Under the pieces are notes generated by a model. The model did not search any database and had not been told where the DNA came from. It saw nothing but the letters and a program-made list of their open reading frames with translations. The position numbers and the translations under genes are program-made. Positions 20,471-31,969 of a DNA stretch of 64,000 nt are shown piece by piece (the first letter of the stretch is position 1; every line of letters starts with the position of its first letter). This DNA is from Sialis fuliginosa (taxonomy: Eukaryota > Arthropoda > Insecta > Megaloptera > Sialidae), in the NCBI GenBank assembly GCA_961205875.1, contig OY540809.1:14582267-14646266 (forward strand). Reading direction: 5' to 3'.

Positions 20471-20659
20471 TATAATAAAATATTTTTGTGGATAAATAAA
20501 TGAAAAACATAATTTTCTGATAGATTTTGTTGTATTTAAAATGGACCTATAACAATTATTGGAACATAAATTTTAACAATTTCATTTTCAAACTCGAGCC
20601 AATTAATAAAGAAAATTGTTTTATTAGCCACTTTCGTTTTTAGTTATCGATTATAAAAA

Positions 20660-21520
20660 TCACAAATATTGTAATAAATAGTATATTTTTTTAATTTTTG
20701 GACAAACCAAATATAATTCGTCGATTTGAATTTCACTGATCTGATTTCCCGTTATATCCAATATTTCTAAATTCATCAAACCCTTCAGTCCATCATAATA
20801 TATATCACCCAGTCTGTTATTTCTAATTCTTAACAACCAAAGATTTTTTAATCCCCAAAACATCCCATCATCTAAAAATGTAAGTTTGTTTATATTCAAA
20901 TTCAATTCTTTCAAATTTTCAAGGCCAGAAAATGCATTTTCTTCAATATATTCTATCTGACTTTGGTATAGGTACATTATTTCTACGTTTTTCAATCCAA
21001 TGAAACCAAATGGTTCTAGAACCCGTATCTTGTTTAGTGCCAGATTTAATTTTTTAACATTCGAAGCGTCTATGAAAGCACCATATTTGAATTCTTTAAT
21101 GCTGCAATTTTGAAGGACTAAAGTCTCAAGAGACGGTAGATGTTCAAAAGTTGGACTAGTGAGATTAAAGGTTTTTGTATTATCCTTTATTTGTAATAAG
21201 TTTAGTTTATCTAATCCAAAAAATGCCGAATTTTCGATGTGTGTTATATGGGAAATTACCATACTGAACTCTGTTATATTCTTAACGAATTTGTTATTGA
21301 AAAAACTGTTGTCTAGTGTTGTGAAATGCATATTTACGAAGTATATTTTTGTGATTGTTACATTTATTGTAGCTAAGGCTTCCATGTACTGCTCTCTATT
21401 AACATCTATTGCAAAGAATGAATCCGAATTAACTACACATGCTGCCTTGCTTATAGAAACTCTTGTAAATATATATAAAATATTGAATATGTAGTAAGTG
21501 ATGCCTTTTGAAGACAACAT
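20660..21520 (-). CDS. secreted LRR protein B4 (286 aa), N-terminal cysteine pair broken
   Basis: Intact open frame with a signal peptide (about residues 1-26), about eight LRR units and a C-terminal VCPKIKKI. Cys28 is present, but the partner at position 37 is alanine (SFFAIDV where sisters have a Cys in the same place), so the conserved N-terminal disulphide cannot form as in its relatives. The 5'UTR intron spans 21531-21662 and a TATAAATA lies at 21706-21713. Otherwise unremarkable in length. Predicted secreted; either folding tolerates the loss or the gene is drifting. Confidence 0.86.
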   Translation of the reverse strand: MLSSKGITYYIFNILYIFTRVSISKAACVVNSDSFFAIDVNREQYMEALATINVTITKIYFVNMHFTTLDNSFFNNKFVKNITEFSMVISHITHIENSAFFGLDKLNLLQIKDNTKTFNLTSPTFEHLPSLETLVLQNCSIKEFKYGAFIDASNVKKLNLALNKIRVLEPFGFIGLKNVEIMYLYQSQIEYIEENAFSGLENLKELNLNINKLTFLDDGMFWGLKNLWLLRIRNNRLGDIYYDGLKGLMNLEILDITGNQISEIQIDELYLVCPKIKKIYYLLQYL

Positions 21521-21530
21521 TTCGTAAAAT

Positions 21531-21662
21531 CTGTATTCAAAAACGCAAACGGAATTTAAAAAAAACTGGAACGAATGGATAACAAAATAATTTAAAATTC
21601 AGTTAGACAACATGTTCACTTAGCCGCCTCAAGTAATATTTTATAAACAACAAATTACTTAC
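21531..21662 (-). other. 5'UTR intron of B4
   Basis: Minus-strand GTAAGT donor at 21662 and CAG acceptor at 21531, followed by attttacgaaATG. Confidence 0.65.
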
Positions 21663-21705
21663 AGTAATGATGGAAAAATCGATATGTCCTGGTATTTAGT
21701 TTTTA

Positions 21706-21713
21706 TATTTATA
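21706..21713 (-). promoter_or_regulatory. TATA box of B4
   Basis: TATAAATA on the minus strand about 50 bases upstream of the intron donor; flanking bases match B3. Confidence 0.5.
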
Positions 21714-22274
21714 AAATAAAGAATACTTAAAAAATATAGTTAATTGATATGATTGTAAACTGATAATTGTATTTTTTCTTGATGATGGAGAAAAATTCAT
21801 TTAAAAGTCATTACACAAGACATTAAATTATACAAAATATATCGTTACATTTTTCATTTATATCACGGGTTGCATAAACAGTTTTAGACCCGAATGTTTC
21901 TAATAAATCGTACACGGAGGTAATAAAATTTTGATTTTAATTTAATTGGGTTAAAAGCATATTTTATTTCTATTTTGAAAATTTTGAATATTTCCGTATG
22001 TTTTGAAACAATGGTCAGATTTGATTTAACCTCGAAGCAAAACAAAATAAATTCTACATTTAATTTAAGTTGACTGATTTGAAATCAACGTGTCAAAATC
22101 TATATACTCACATGTGCAATAATTTAAAAATCGACCTTTAAAATGCCAATTTTTATCAAATTTTTGTATAATTTTGCATCCATCAAATTTCAATTGAAAT
22201 ATATTAAATAAAACGTAATTAAATTTTTTTCCTGCGACTTCCATCATATTAGTCATGTACATATATAATATGTT

Positions 22275-22597
22275 TGTATATGATTTGCGTGGAATTCAGG
22301 CTAGGTAGGAGCTGTCACCCACGAAGAAGAAGAAAAAGATGATAATTAGGTACCTAATACAAATTTCTGTTATGATAGTCGATAAATCAAGTCGCGCGTA
22401 TAAATGTCACACACCCATTTTTTCATCTAATGCATTTTTCAAGATACATTTTTTGGGATATAAAGTGGCTATGTGCTTCCACAGGATGCAAGCTACCTCC
22501 TTGCAAAATTTCATCAAGATTGATTAAGCGGTTTATCCGTGAAAAGATAACAAATGGACAGATAGACACACATTCGCATTTATAATATTAGTATGGA
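22275..22597 (+). repeat. dispersed repeat E, copy 1
   Basis: From gcgtggaattcaggctagg to the tail cgcatttataatattagtatgga. The same sequence with an intact gacttcgttcgcgtggaattta 5' part is at 58742-59062, and inverted copies are at 53893-54175 and 60186-60502. Retroelement-like (RTE/SINE style) tail with the phrase aaatttcatcaagattg; common in Lepidoptera and some wasps. No coding. Confidence 0.65.
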
Positions 22598-22950
22598 TTC
22601 CTCATTAAATACATACCTACTTGATAGAAATAAATTTTTTTTTTTGAAATTTAGTACCTTAATATCGTAATAAGTTTTAGTTTTTTACATGTTTCATCTC
22701 AAGTCCGAATTAATTTATCATCGCTGAAGAAACACTGCCTTTTAAAATTATTCTTAACCATGGAAAACAATCTAAAGTATAGGGGATCTTTAAAGGGGAA
22801 TAAATCGATTTTTATACTTTTTTGTAATACTTTTTACAGTCTTATAGTTAAGGGTCTTAATACGTATGATTATAAAATTACATGCCAAAATTCGTGAAAT
22901 TGAACCAATTTGGAATGCAGGTATAAGACGTAAGGCGTTGAAATGAAATA

Positions 22951-23067
22951 CAGTGGATCCTCGTTTGTACGTTTTTGAAGGAACTGAGGGAAAACGTGTA
23001 GTAACGAAATATTTTAACATGAAGAAAGATGTCGGGACCTAAAAAAACGTACTAACAGATTCCACTG
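22951..23067. mobile_element. pogo/Tc1-type MITE (117 bp)
   Basis: CAGTGGATCCTCGTTTGTACG at the left and its near-complement ending CACTG at the right, with TA at both flanks (22949-22950, 23068-23069). Confidence 0.75.
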
Positions 23068-23696
23068 TATTTGAAACTACTGAAACGGTTGGATTCAAAT
23101 TTGGACTGCATGTTTTATGTTCTTGGATACGATAACAGTGAAAGATTCATTCCAGTCGGGATAAACAAACAGTTTTAGTATATTTCAGTGTTAATTTTTA
23201 AGCAACGATAATTATAGTCTTTAATGAAATTAATTATAAATGGAGTATAAAAGAGCTGAAAGAAATTTATAAAAAAATATAATATTTAAGCTCAAATAAG
23301 ATTTATACATACAATATTTATTTAACTCTAAATTTAAAGATCTGAAATGTAAGCAGCGTTTCGACGCGCGTATTGACTTATATTTCATCTCATCGTGTTC
23401 AATACACATCTCATAAACAACTCCTGCCTTGATTATCCTAGGGTGCCATCACATCTCTTCAATAAGTTCTGATTTATATTTTAACTTTACATTTTGTTGT
23501 TACATGTTGTGTTATAAGTTATAATATAATAGATAATTCTATATTTAATACAAAGTATAATTTTTTGAAAATATTTAATGTGTTTTTATAAATATTGTTG
23601 ACAATTTCATACCCTAAATGGTATACCTATATAAATTAATTTAGTTCTTCTTTAGTTAGCCACAGTCTTCAATAATATAAAAACAACAAAATTATT

Positions 23697-24545
23697 TTAC
23701 AAAACAACTACATCGTCCAAATTTGGACAGACTTTGAATACTTCGTCCGTTTCAATTTCACTGACGTAATTTCCTGATAAATCCAATGTTTCTAAATTAA
23801 GCAAACCTTGAAGTCCTTCATAATTAATTTCATACAAAGTATTCTTTCTCAAATTTAACACTTTAAGATTTTTCAACCCCAAAAAGATCCCATCATGTAA
23901 AAATTCAAGATTGTTATTATTAATATTTAATTCTTTCAAATTTTCAAGCCCAGCAAATGCATTTTTTCTGATATCTTTTATGTAATTTTGGTCGAGACTA
24001 ATTTTTTCTACATTTTTCAACCCAGTGAATCTATATGGATGAAGAACCTGTATATGGTTTATATTAAGATTTAATTCTTCAACACTTAAAGCGTCTACGA
24101 AAAAACCATGTCTGATTTTTTTTATGTTGCATTGTTGAATGACCAACTCCTTAAGAGATGGTACATTTCTAAAAGTTGGTCGCGTGAGTTTAAGGGTTTC
24201 ATTATTGCCTATTATTCGTATTGTAGAAAGTTTTTTTAATCCAGAAAATGCTGATTCCTCGATATGTGTCATTTTAAATGAAAACAGGTTCAAAGTGTTT
24301 ACATCCCTAATGAATTCGTTATTGAAAAAATCTTTATCTAGTGTTGTTGCATTTAATTTAATGATGGACACTCCTGCAATTGATGAATTTATTGTAGCCA
24401 TGAATTCCATGTACTGTTCTTTGTTGACATTAATGCATCTGAATACCCATGTATCGAGTTCACATTCTGCTTTACTTATAGAAATTCTTGTTAATATATT
24501 TACGATATTGAATAATACGTAAGTGATGTATTTTGAAGACAGCAT
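23697..24545 (-). CDS. secreted LRR protein B5 (282 aa)
   Basis: Intact. The signal peptide covers about residues 1-26, cysteines lie at 28 and 37, about eight LRR units follow and the C-terminus has VCPNLDDV. The coding exon is preceded by a CAG acceptor (24560) like other B genes. It is the duplicate partner of B6: the two proteins differ at 56 of 282 positions by hand count. Many differences fall in the variable x positions of LxxLxLxxNxI units, the face that normally binds ligand in LRR proteins, while flanking DNA is nearly the same. Predicted secreted binding protein under diversifying selection. Confidence 0.88.
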   Translation of the reverse strand: MLSSKYITYVLFNIVNILTRISISKAECELDTWVFRCINVNKEQYMEFMATINSSIAGVSIIKLNATTLDKDFFNNEFIRDVNTLNLFSFKMTHIEESAFSGLKKLSTIRIIGNNETLKLTRPTFRNVPSLKELVIQQCNIKKIRHGFFVDALSVEELNLNINHIQVLHPYRFTGLKNVEKISLDQNYIKDIRKNAFAGLENLKELNINNNNLEFLHDGIFLGLKNLKVLNLRKNTLYEINYEGLQGLLNLETLDLSGNYVSEIETDEVFKVCPNLDDVVVL

Positions 24546-24737
24546 TTTAAAAAATCTGTAGTAAAAATGAAAAAAAAATAAAAACTTATTAGAGTTTATT
24601 TACAAAACAGCGGCGATAAGGGCCTTCATATTGAAGACAACATTCTGCAAAATCGAATTTCGGAAACGCAAACAAATAACTTAGAAGTGATTTTTTCAAA
24701 TGAATGCAATAGAAAAAAATTATAGACGGTTTTTTAG

Positions 24738-26165
24738 TCCAAGATAACCGTGCAATGCATGGGGACTTCCTAAACGATAAAAGATTCGTTTAAATGAGAT
24801 GAATTATTTGGAAGGAAGGGGTGAGTATTACTACATTAAAAAATATTGATAATTCTGTGTGGTTTAGGCGGTATATCAAAAAATCTGAACATTCGGAAAT
24901 TCTTTAAATGGTTATAACTTTTTTGTCAAAGTAGATAGGTACTTTTTGTTTACGGTTTCTTAAATCATGTGTAGAATTGATTGGCGTTTTTAAAATTTTT
25001 ATGTCACTTTTAGTTTCCGAGTTACATGCCCTAAATTTAGTTTTTCTTATAGGCCACTAAGTTGGCAATAGCATATTTGAACGTGTTTTTTTTACTCTAC
25101 TGTAGAACGATATGTCACTTGTCATATTTATTTTCGAAAATAAGTCGAAGTACTTAATACTAATGATATATATTATAAAGTATTTTATTACAAACATTTA
25201 AGTAGGCCATGAAAAACAAAAACAACAATAAAAATAACAAATGCATATTTGAAAACAATGAACTATCACAAAAAAAATGTTCTTACTTATTGTTAGTTAT
25301 ATATCGTTGTAGAGTAAAAAACGGGAGCGCGACAAAAGGCAGACATGGACAAAAGGCCGACAAGGACAAAAGGCAGACTCCCAAAAGGCAGACATGGACA
25401 AAAGGCAGACTCCTGAAAGGCCGACATGGACAAAAGGCCGACAAGGACATAAGGCAGACATGGATAAAAGGCAGACAGACAAAAGGCAGACACCCAAAAT
25501 GCAAACATGGACAAAAGGCAGACTCCCACTATAAGTAATTTATATATGTGTTTTTTCAGATGCTTGAATATTGATGTTCTTTTGTATGGATTTCTTGAAT
25601 GTGGGGCTTATAAACTTTAGTTTAAAAAATATGCGTTAATTTTTACTATATCAAATTAAAACATTTTCGCGTCAGCGAAAATGTAGTATAGTTATGTACT
25701 ATTTTATTATGTAATAAATTTTTGGTGTCTGCTTTTCGTCCATGTCGGCCTTTTGTCCATGTCGGCCTTTCGGGAGTCTGCCTTTTATCGTAGACCCGTA
25801 AAAAACACGTTAAAATATGCTATAGCCAACGTAGTGGCCCATAAGAAAAACTGAAGTTAGGGCTTATAACTGGGAAACTAAAAGTGATATAAAAATTCTA
25901 AATAAATTAATCAGTTCTACACAAAAAGTGCTTTAAACCGCAAACAAAAAGTACCTATCCACTTTGGCTTAAAAGTTTTAGTCATTTAAATAATTTCCGA
26001 ATTTTCAGATTTCTGGGTATACTGCCTAAACCACATCGAATTATTAATATTTTTTGATGTAGTAATACTCACCCCTTTCTAAAAAATAATTCATCTCAAA
26101 TTGAATCTGTATCTCTTACCGTTTAGGAAATCCCCATGCATTTGACGCTTATCCTGGACATTTGG
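24738..26165. mobile_element. long-TIR foldback element, copy 1
   Basis: Arms of nearly 400 bases in inverse orientation (about 24738-25115 and 25798-26165) share cgtttaggaaat, agtattactacat, tggtttaggcggtat and tttttgacaaagtagata-type blocks. The equivalent copy at 34868-35785 lacks the central insertion (25323-25797). No coding capacity visible. Confidence 0.7.
25323..25797. mobile_element. Foldback/Mutator-like element with tandem-repeat termini (475 bp)
   Basis: Both ends start GGG and run into tandem units of aaaaggcagacatggac or variants, direct on the left (25336-25530) and inverted on the right (25727-25788). The 9 bases GTAAAAAAC are duplicated exactly at 25314-25322 and 25798-25806. 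The unoccupied site with a single GTAAAAAAC is present in duplicate copy 2 near 35428. Foldback elements of flies share the 9-base duplication and repeat-built termini. Open frames here (QKADKD or CLPFVHV style) are repeats translated. Confidence 0.82.
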
Positions 26166-26175
26166 ACATACTGTA

Positions 26176-27475
26176 TTAGTCGCGTCAATGAATACATAAA
26201 ACAGGCAATATTCATAAGTCCTCAAGAACAGCTCCGATTTTGATGATTTTTTTTTTATTTTGTTTTTTTATATTATTTAAAATCAGAAACCTTTTGGAGC
26301 GGGGACCCCCGGGAAATACACACAAAAAAATAAAAACAAAAAAACTTGACGACCGCTTATGTTTAAATCATCGATGCAACGAAAACGATGTGAGCTAGAG
26401 TAAAATTGAACAGGACCCATTTGATAGAGAATGAAATTTTCTATAAAAAATAATAAAGTTCAAATCTCTAAAGTTAATAGTTTTTGAGTCATGGTCGTCG
26501 AAAATCTCATGACTAAAATGTAGTTTTTGAAAAATGTCGTTTTATGTCCCGATCAGCTGTAAGAAGGAATATTGCTATTTATCGATTAATAAAAAATTTC
26601 AAAAAATTCACTGTTTAACTAACATAGATACTATAGAGAAGTTATTTATGGGTTCAAAAATGGTTTCCACTTTGAATTGTAACTATAGGAGCTACATCAA
26701 GAGATTTTTTTTGCATTTTTTTGGTATTACGTATTTTAAAAACTATCCAACGTTGAATAAAAAAATATAATGCATTTTATAGGTGATTTTATTCTCTGTA
26801 AATTAAATCTCTTGATATGAAGTTGTAAGTATAACCGTTTGCCCACAATGCTTAAATAAACACAAAATAATGCATTTTACAACATGAAAAGAAAGATTGC
26901 CATGGATTGATTATTTTATTAACAAATATTTTTACAGTTTTTCACTTGTATCTTGTATTTGTTAGATTACAAATTTTTATTATTTTATAATTTTATTATA
27001 TCATTTATATCATTTCAATTTTTTATATGTGCTAGTAGTGTTAACCAATGTTAAAATCCCTATGTACTTCTTTTGAGAGTTAAGTGTTACCTGCGTACCC
27101 CCGGGCGTATCCTTAATAGCAGGCTACGAGGGGGGGGGGGTAATTTTTGAAATAATGCATTACAAATTGCAATTTTCTCTCAAAAGACGTACATAGGGAT
27201 TTTAACATTGGTTAACACTGCTAGCACATATAAAAAATTGAAACCCATAATTATTTAAATTGTGTAATTTTAAAATATGAAATCAATGATGTAATAAAAT
27301 TTGTAATCTAACAAATACTTTGAAAGATTATTTTTGTGTGTGTATTTCCCGGGGGTCCCCGTTCCAAAAGGTTTCTGATTTTAAATAATATAAAAAAACA
27401 AAATAAAAAAAAAATCATCAAAATCGGAGCTGTTCTTGAGGACTTCGTACCAAAAGGCTTCGTTGACGCGACTAA
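26176..27475. mobile_element. TA-flanked transposon with multilayer inverted repeats (1300 bp)
   Basis: Termini TTAGTCGCGTCAA and its complement are flanked by TA at 26174-26175 and 27476-27477. Inside are a second pair of about 100 bases (26218-26330 with 27345-27445, including cccgggggtccccg-type sequence) and a third pair (27019-27078 with 27177-27240) around a poly-G loop. The duplicate copy 2 (35793-35795) lacks the element and keeps one TA. Non-coding: the open frame at 26534-26770 is unsupported. Confidence 0.8.
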
Positions 27476-28129
27476 TATTCAGAAGATTTAGAAAATAAAA
27501 CAACATTTTTTTACCCTTTTCGTTGAAGTTCCTAATGTTTTTTACATACCTAATTGAGGTACTGCAATGTTTACTTGAGAGTTATTTAGCCCTTTATTGC
27601 CAATTTTTTGTTTGTCGTTGAATATAGTATGTTTAAATAACTTTAGTTGAATACTTATTCACTAAAATTTTAATTTTTTTTAAATTATAAAGTTAATGGA
27701 TATTTTATGAAATATAAAAGTTTTACAATCAAATGTGAATTTTACGATGGTTAGTAATAATCATTATACATATAATGAACTGGAAAAATAACTGATAAAA
27801 TTTATTTGAAAGTCCATAAAACGATTTGTTTAATTTTTATTATTATTGATATTGTATATTATGTAGTTTTAATGTTTTAACTTTTTATTACTAAAAAAAA
27901 TAAACCAAATTTTTATAAATCAAAAAATATCTTTTGTAAATTTTCCACTATACGGACCATGAAATTTCTTTTATGTTACTAATTCTAGGATCTTGAGTTT
28001 GGTAATATTAAAAGTCCCATCAAAATCGGTTCAGTAGCTTCTATGCAAGATGAAACAAAGTAACAATTTCTTTTTGCAAATATTATGTAACTAATTACTA
28101 ATTACACAGGTTTACAAAAAAAAAAGTTT

Positions 28130-28480
28130 ATGAATATTTTACGAGACCATTGTGTTCTTATGTATTTTGACGTCCTGAATCCGAATCTGAGGTCCGTTGA
28201 CCTTAGTTAGCCCAATTTCAAGGTCATTTTAAGGCCGAATTTTTAAAAATCGCTAAATGATTCCGGTAAAAAGTGATACATAGGTTTCTCTGGTCGCTGA
28301 TTCTGAATTTGACGTCCGTTGATCTTTACGAGGTCAGGTTCAAGGTCAAAGTGGGATAAATCGCTCGAAAATTCTGACAAAACAGTACATAGGTTTTTGG
28401 GGTCGCTTAACTAAAATTTGAGGTCCGTAGATCCCTAAAATGTCAGATTCAAGGTCATTTTAAGATCAAAATTATAAATA
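28130..28480. repeat. degenerate tandem repeat, about 110-120-base unit
   Basis: Three units share a phrase like gaggtccgttgatctt ... caaggtcattttaag. Units have diverged substantially. No coding. Confidence 0.65.
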
Positions 28481-28494
28481 AATTCACAACTCAC

Positions 28495-28700
28495 CCCCTG
28501 TCACATCTACAACTATCTGCAAAGATCTACAACGATCTATTAAGATCACGATCTGCAAAGATTTACAACTATCTGCAAAGACCTACAACGATCTACAACG
28601 ATCTGCAAAGATCACGATCTACAAAGATCTACAGAGATCTATAACTATCTGCAAAGACCTACAACGATCTACAAAGATCTACAAAGATCTGATTTGTTCC
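28495..28700. repeat. minisatellite of (c)aaagatctacaacgat-type units
   Basis: About 20 short units based on GATCTACAA or GATCTGCAAA in irregular order. Followed by a unique edge at about 28740 (tttttcccgggt). Confidence 0.8.
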
Positions 28701-28739
28701 AAAATGAAGATCAACCGAGATCACTTCAGATCTGAAATT

Positions 28740-29330
28740 TTTTCCCGGGTAAGAAAAATTAATGTACCTACTGTGTGTGGTCTTCATATCTAAAAAATAT
28801 ATAAACAATGATGGTTTATTTAAAAAAATATATATATTTTATTGATTTTTATTATTTGTGCTAAAATAATTAAATATTTTATCGTGAAATATCGGTTTAC
28901 GACTATTTTTTCTTTCAATATAAGGTACTTAATTATGTATGTAATTAAATATGTTCTGAGTATAATTACTACTTACATAGTAATGATAATTTATATAAAA
29001 TAGCGCACTTGTAAATATTAAATAATTAATTTGTATTTGTTGGCAGTGGCGCGATTTATGTTGAATTTAGATATTATTTTCATCGAGTTATTGAAGTTTT
29101 CGATTAAAACCGTCGTGAAAAATTACACATATTTTGGCACCACTCGGGTTTATCCTGGGCGTTGAGTAATTTTTGCTCACACTCGGCAATTCTCGTGACA
29201 ATTTAATATATGTTATAAATTAAATTTTATAATGTATTAAAGTTTTTATTTTTTATGAAAGGTTGAAATTTAAACAATGAATGAATAATTTTTTTGTATT
29301 TTCGATTTCGTTTAAAGTATGTTTATTGTA
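28740..29330. other. A/T-rich spacer, nothing supported
   Basis: No gene, RNA or clear repeat; a motif cactcgggtttatcctgggcg with tcacactcggc-like sequence (29140-29190) recurs weakly at 53245-53270 next to another repeat-C copy, so it belongs to the repeat-C context. Confidence 0.4.
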
Positions 29331-29645
29331 TCTCAAACCGTTTTTGAGAAATCGTCAAAATTTTGGAGAAAAATGGTCGTAACTTTTGAACGCGTAATCG
29401 GAATTGATTTTAGTTGACAGATTTGAAATCAACGTGTTGAAATTTATATAATTATATGTACAAAAATTAAAAATTTTGGTCAAAAATCGAAAAAAATGTC
29501 CAAAATGATCGAATTTTTTTGTCTAATTTTAAAATATTATACATGTTTTTGACACGCTGATTTCTAAATCCGTCAACTAAAATCAAGTCCGATCACCGGC
29601 TCATAACCATTTTTCTCCAAAATTTTGAAAATATTAAAACTTTGA
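29330..29645. repeat. repeat C, inverted-repeat copy
   Basis: Two arms (29355-29440 and 29548-29630) are inverse copies around gatttgaaatcaacgtgt and ttggagaaaaatggt. Single arms recur at 53455-53580 and 22010-22130 and, degraded, near 18000. Confidence 0.65.
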
Positions 29646-31737
29646 GAGCCAGTCTTAAAAATCAGTACATATTAAACAACGAAGTTATGAGACACTATTC
29701 ATTACATTTAAGGGAGGGGTAAGGGTTTCAGCGTAGAAAAATACACTTTTTTTGGGATTTTTTTTCTCAAATATGGATTGAACCATTTTATTCAAACCTT
29801 TTGTACATTATTGAGCACACTTTTAACAATGTTGTAAAAAAATTTTACGCAGAAATATTGAAGCATGAGCCGGTAACAGAGCTTTTCCCAGAACGTCTTG
29901 GGAAAAAAACAATTTGCGGTGTTCACTGTAACCTGGCCGGATATTATCTGAAAATAAAAAACCAAGAAAATTTAGTCACATTATAAATAAATCTTCCCCC
30001 CAACGTTCTCTGATAATTTTTTTTTTCATTTAAAAATTTTTGGCGGCTATCCAAAGTGTGAACTGTTATTTTTCACGAAAAGTTCCGCCATTTTGTGGGT
30101 GGGAAACACTCTTAATATAAAAAAAAAAATTTTTGCTAAACGTTGGGGGGAGGTATTTTATATGAAGAAAATGTGTACAAAATTTTAAATGAATCTGTCG
30201 ATTAGTTTTTAAATGGCAGTGAACACGGACTGTAAAAAAGTAGTTTTGAGAAAATCGATTTAAAGTTTATTATACTCGAACATCCAAAATTAAGCATCAA
30301 TAAAGGGGTATAATTTTTTATACTTACACAGAATCATCAATGCCAGCTTCGTACAGTGAAACACTGTCATTCAGGATGTCCAATGCATATTTTTGCTCTT
30401 GCCTAAGTTGGATTCTACCCTCTGTACTTGTACGTGCAGTTTGTCCGTATAAAAATCGAACATGAGGGTCGGTCGCTTGAAACGCTGTATCTTCGTTAGT
30501 TTTATTCCGATTTACTTGAAATTTTGACACAATACTCTCGACGTGTTGTACATTCAGAAAAAAAAATGCACTTTAAAATCTTACCCCCCCCCCCCTTAAA
30601 GTTGTTATTAAATAAATACGAAATCGATGTACAAAGTTTTTATTTATTTGTAGGTTTTGTAATTAATCTAAAAAAATTAAACTTATGTAGATTTGTAGGG
30701 AATTTCATAACGAATTAAATGGTATATTTTTTATTCGATTATCAGGAGCCCCGATATTTCAGAAACACTGAAAATTCCTGTAAATTCTTAACTTTAATAC
30801 ACGAGTAATTAGGTGTTTTTGAAAAATTATATCTCACTTAGGAGCTCAATATGAAAAAATGTTTTTTGAGGGTTTTTTAAGGATAAAGAAAGGAAACTTT
30901 TGCCAAAATTTGGTGCAATTTGGAGTAATGAGAAAAAAGTTTTAATGGTGTGAATATAGCGTTTTTTGGAAAATAAGACATCTAAAAACAAGTGTAACTT
31001 TAAAAGTTTTTGACCAAATTAAAAAATCTATAAATATTTGGAAACTACATAAAAAATAGAATATAATCACCTATACCGGAAGTATTTTGGTTGAAACCAA
31101 AATATTTGGCGGCAATTTCAAAATCGACTATTTTTACAAAAAATCAAACTTAATGTTTTGGTACCGCATTCGGCCAAAATTGAATATTCGGGTCTGAAAC
31201 CGATTTCAAATGAAAGATCAACAAAAAACGAAGAATATGAGCCCTATAACATGCATAATAAGGGACATTTTGAAAAATAAGGTACTATCGAAAAAAGTCT
31301 AATTTCGCTCGATTTCAAAAGTTTAAAAAATCGTAATTCGGCCAAAAAAGGGGGCGGGGAGATAAGATTTTGATAAACGTGTTTTTTTGATATGTACTTT
31401 GAGGAAAAAAAAGGAGCAAAATCGGTGACACCCTGTGCGCCCTGTTTTTTAAAAAAACTACTGGAAATGCTCATACATATCTATATATATTATATATATA
31501 TTATTATATGTTAAATTACGTGAATAATAAAAAAAAATTAAACCGCGGGTCTGTATCTTTAAGCTTTAACCATTCTCGAATGGTCTTTTGAAGTTATGAT
31601 ATTTGAAAAAAATTTAACGATAGGATATTATTGACAAAATGTAATGCATGAAAATTCCATTGAAATATAATAAAATAAGACGTATCTAATTATGAATTAA
31701 ATACTTTAGTACATATTCCACATATGTATTCAATACA
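29645..31737. other. gene-free repeat-derived region
   Basis: Low-complexity A/T-rich sequence with frequent phrases of the kind cgttggggggagg and aaaatcgatttaaagt that recur elsewhere (for example near 44690-44740). A poly-C run lies at about 30585-30595. Several 60-80-residue open frames (29801, 30324, 30524, 31244) show no domain or signal and are not supported. Confidence 0.45.
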
Positions 31738-31969
31738 TATGAGTAGGAACATGGGTAACGGTGGATAAAATTTTTTATTTCGTGAAATTCTTAGAAAACT
31801 GTTGTATTTTTGACCTATCTTTTATATAGATCTTATAAATGAAGTTATGAAGATACAAACTACACTATTTTAAGTGTCAAAGCATTAGAAACGCGTTTTC
31901 CAACTATTAAAAAAAAGAAAAGAAATAATTCGGGCAAGACATACACGAGTGTATGCCATAAGGGTTCCG

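Larger units (their letters stand above)
23535..28101. repeat. segmental duplication, copy 1 (contains B5)
   Basis: Homologous to 33660-36347 from attctatatttaatacaaag through the LRR gene, its promoter side, a long foldback element, and on to gcaaatattatgtaactaatta. Copy 1 is longer mainly because two transposons (475 and 1300 bp) inserted after duplication. Outside these the non-coding parts differ by only a few percent by eye. Confidence 0.85.

Noticed and set aside
25283-25538. Overlapping open frames on both strands with KADKD or CLPFVHV repeats
   Set aside because: They translate the tandem units of a Foldback-like element; the same bases give long frames on both strands, and the duplicate locus lacks the whole block.
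28495-28700. CRISPR-like array
   Set aside because: Eukaryotic minisatellite: repeats are irregular, there are no unique spacers of constant size and no cas genes.
30324-31474. Open frames of 64-76 residues in the repeat-rich spacer
   Set aside because: Low-complexity A/T-derived frames with no signal, domain or conserved start context.
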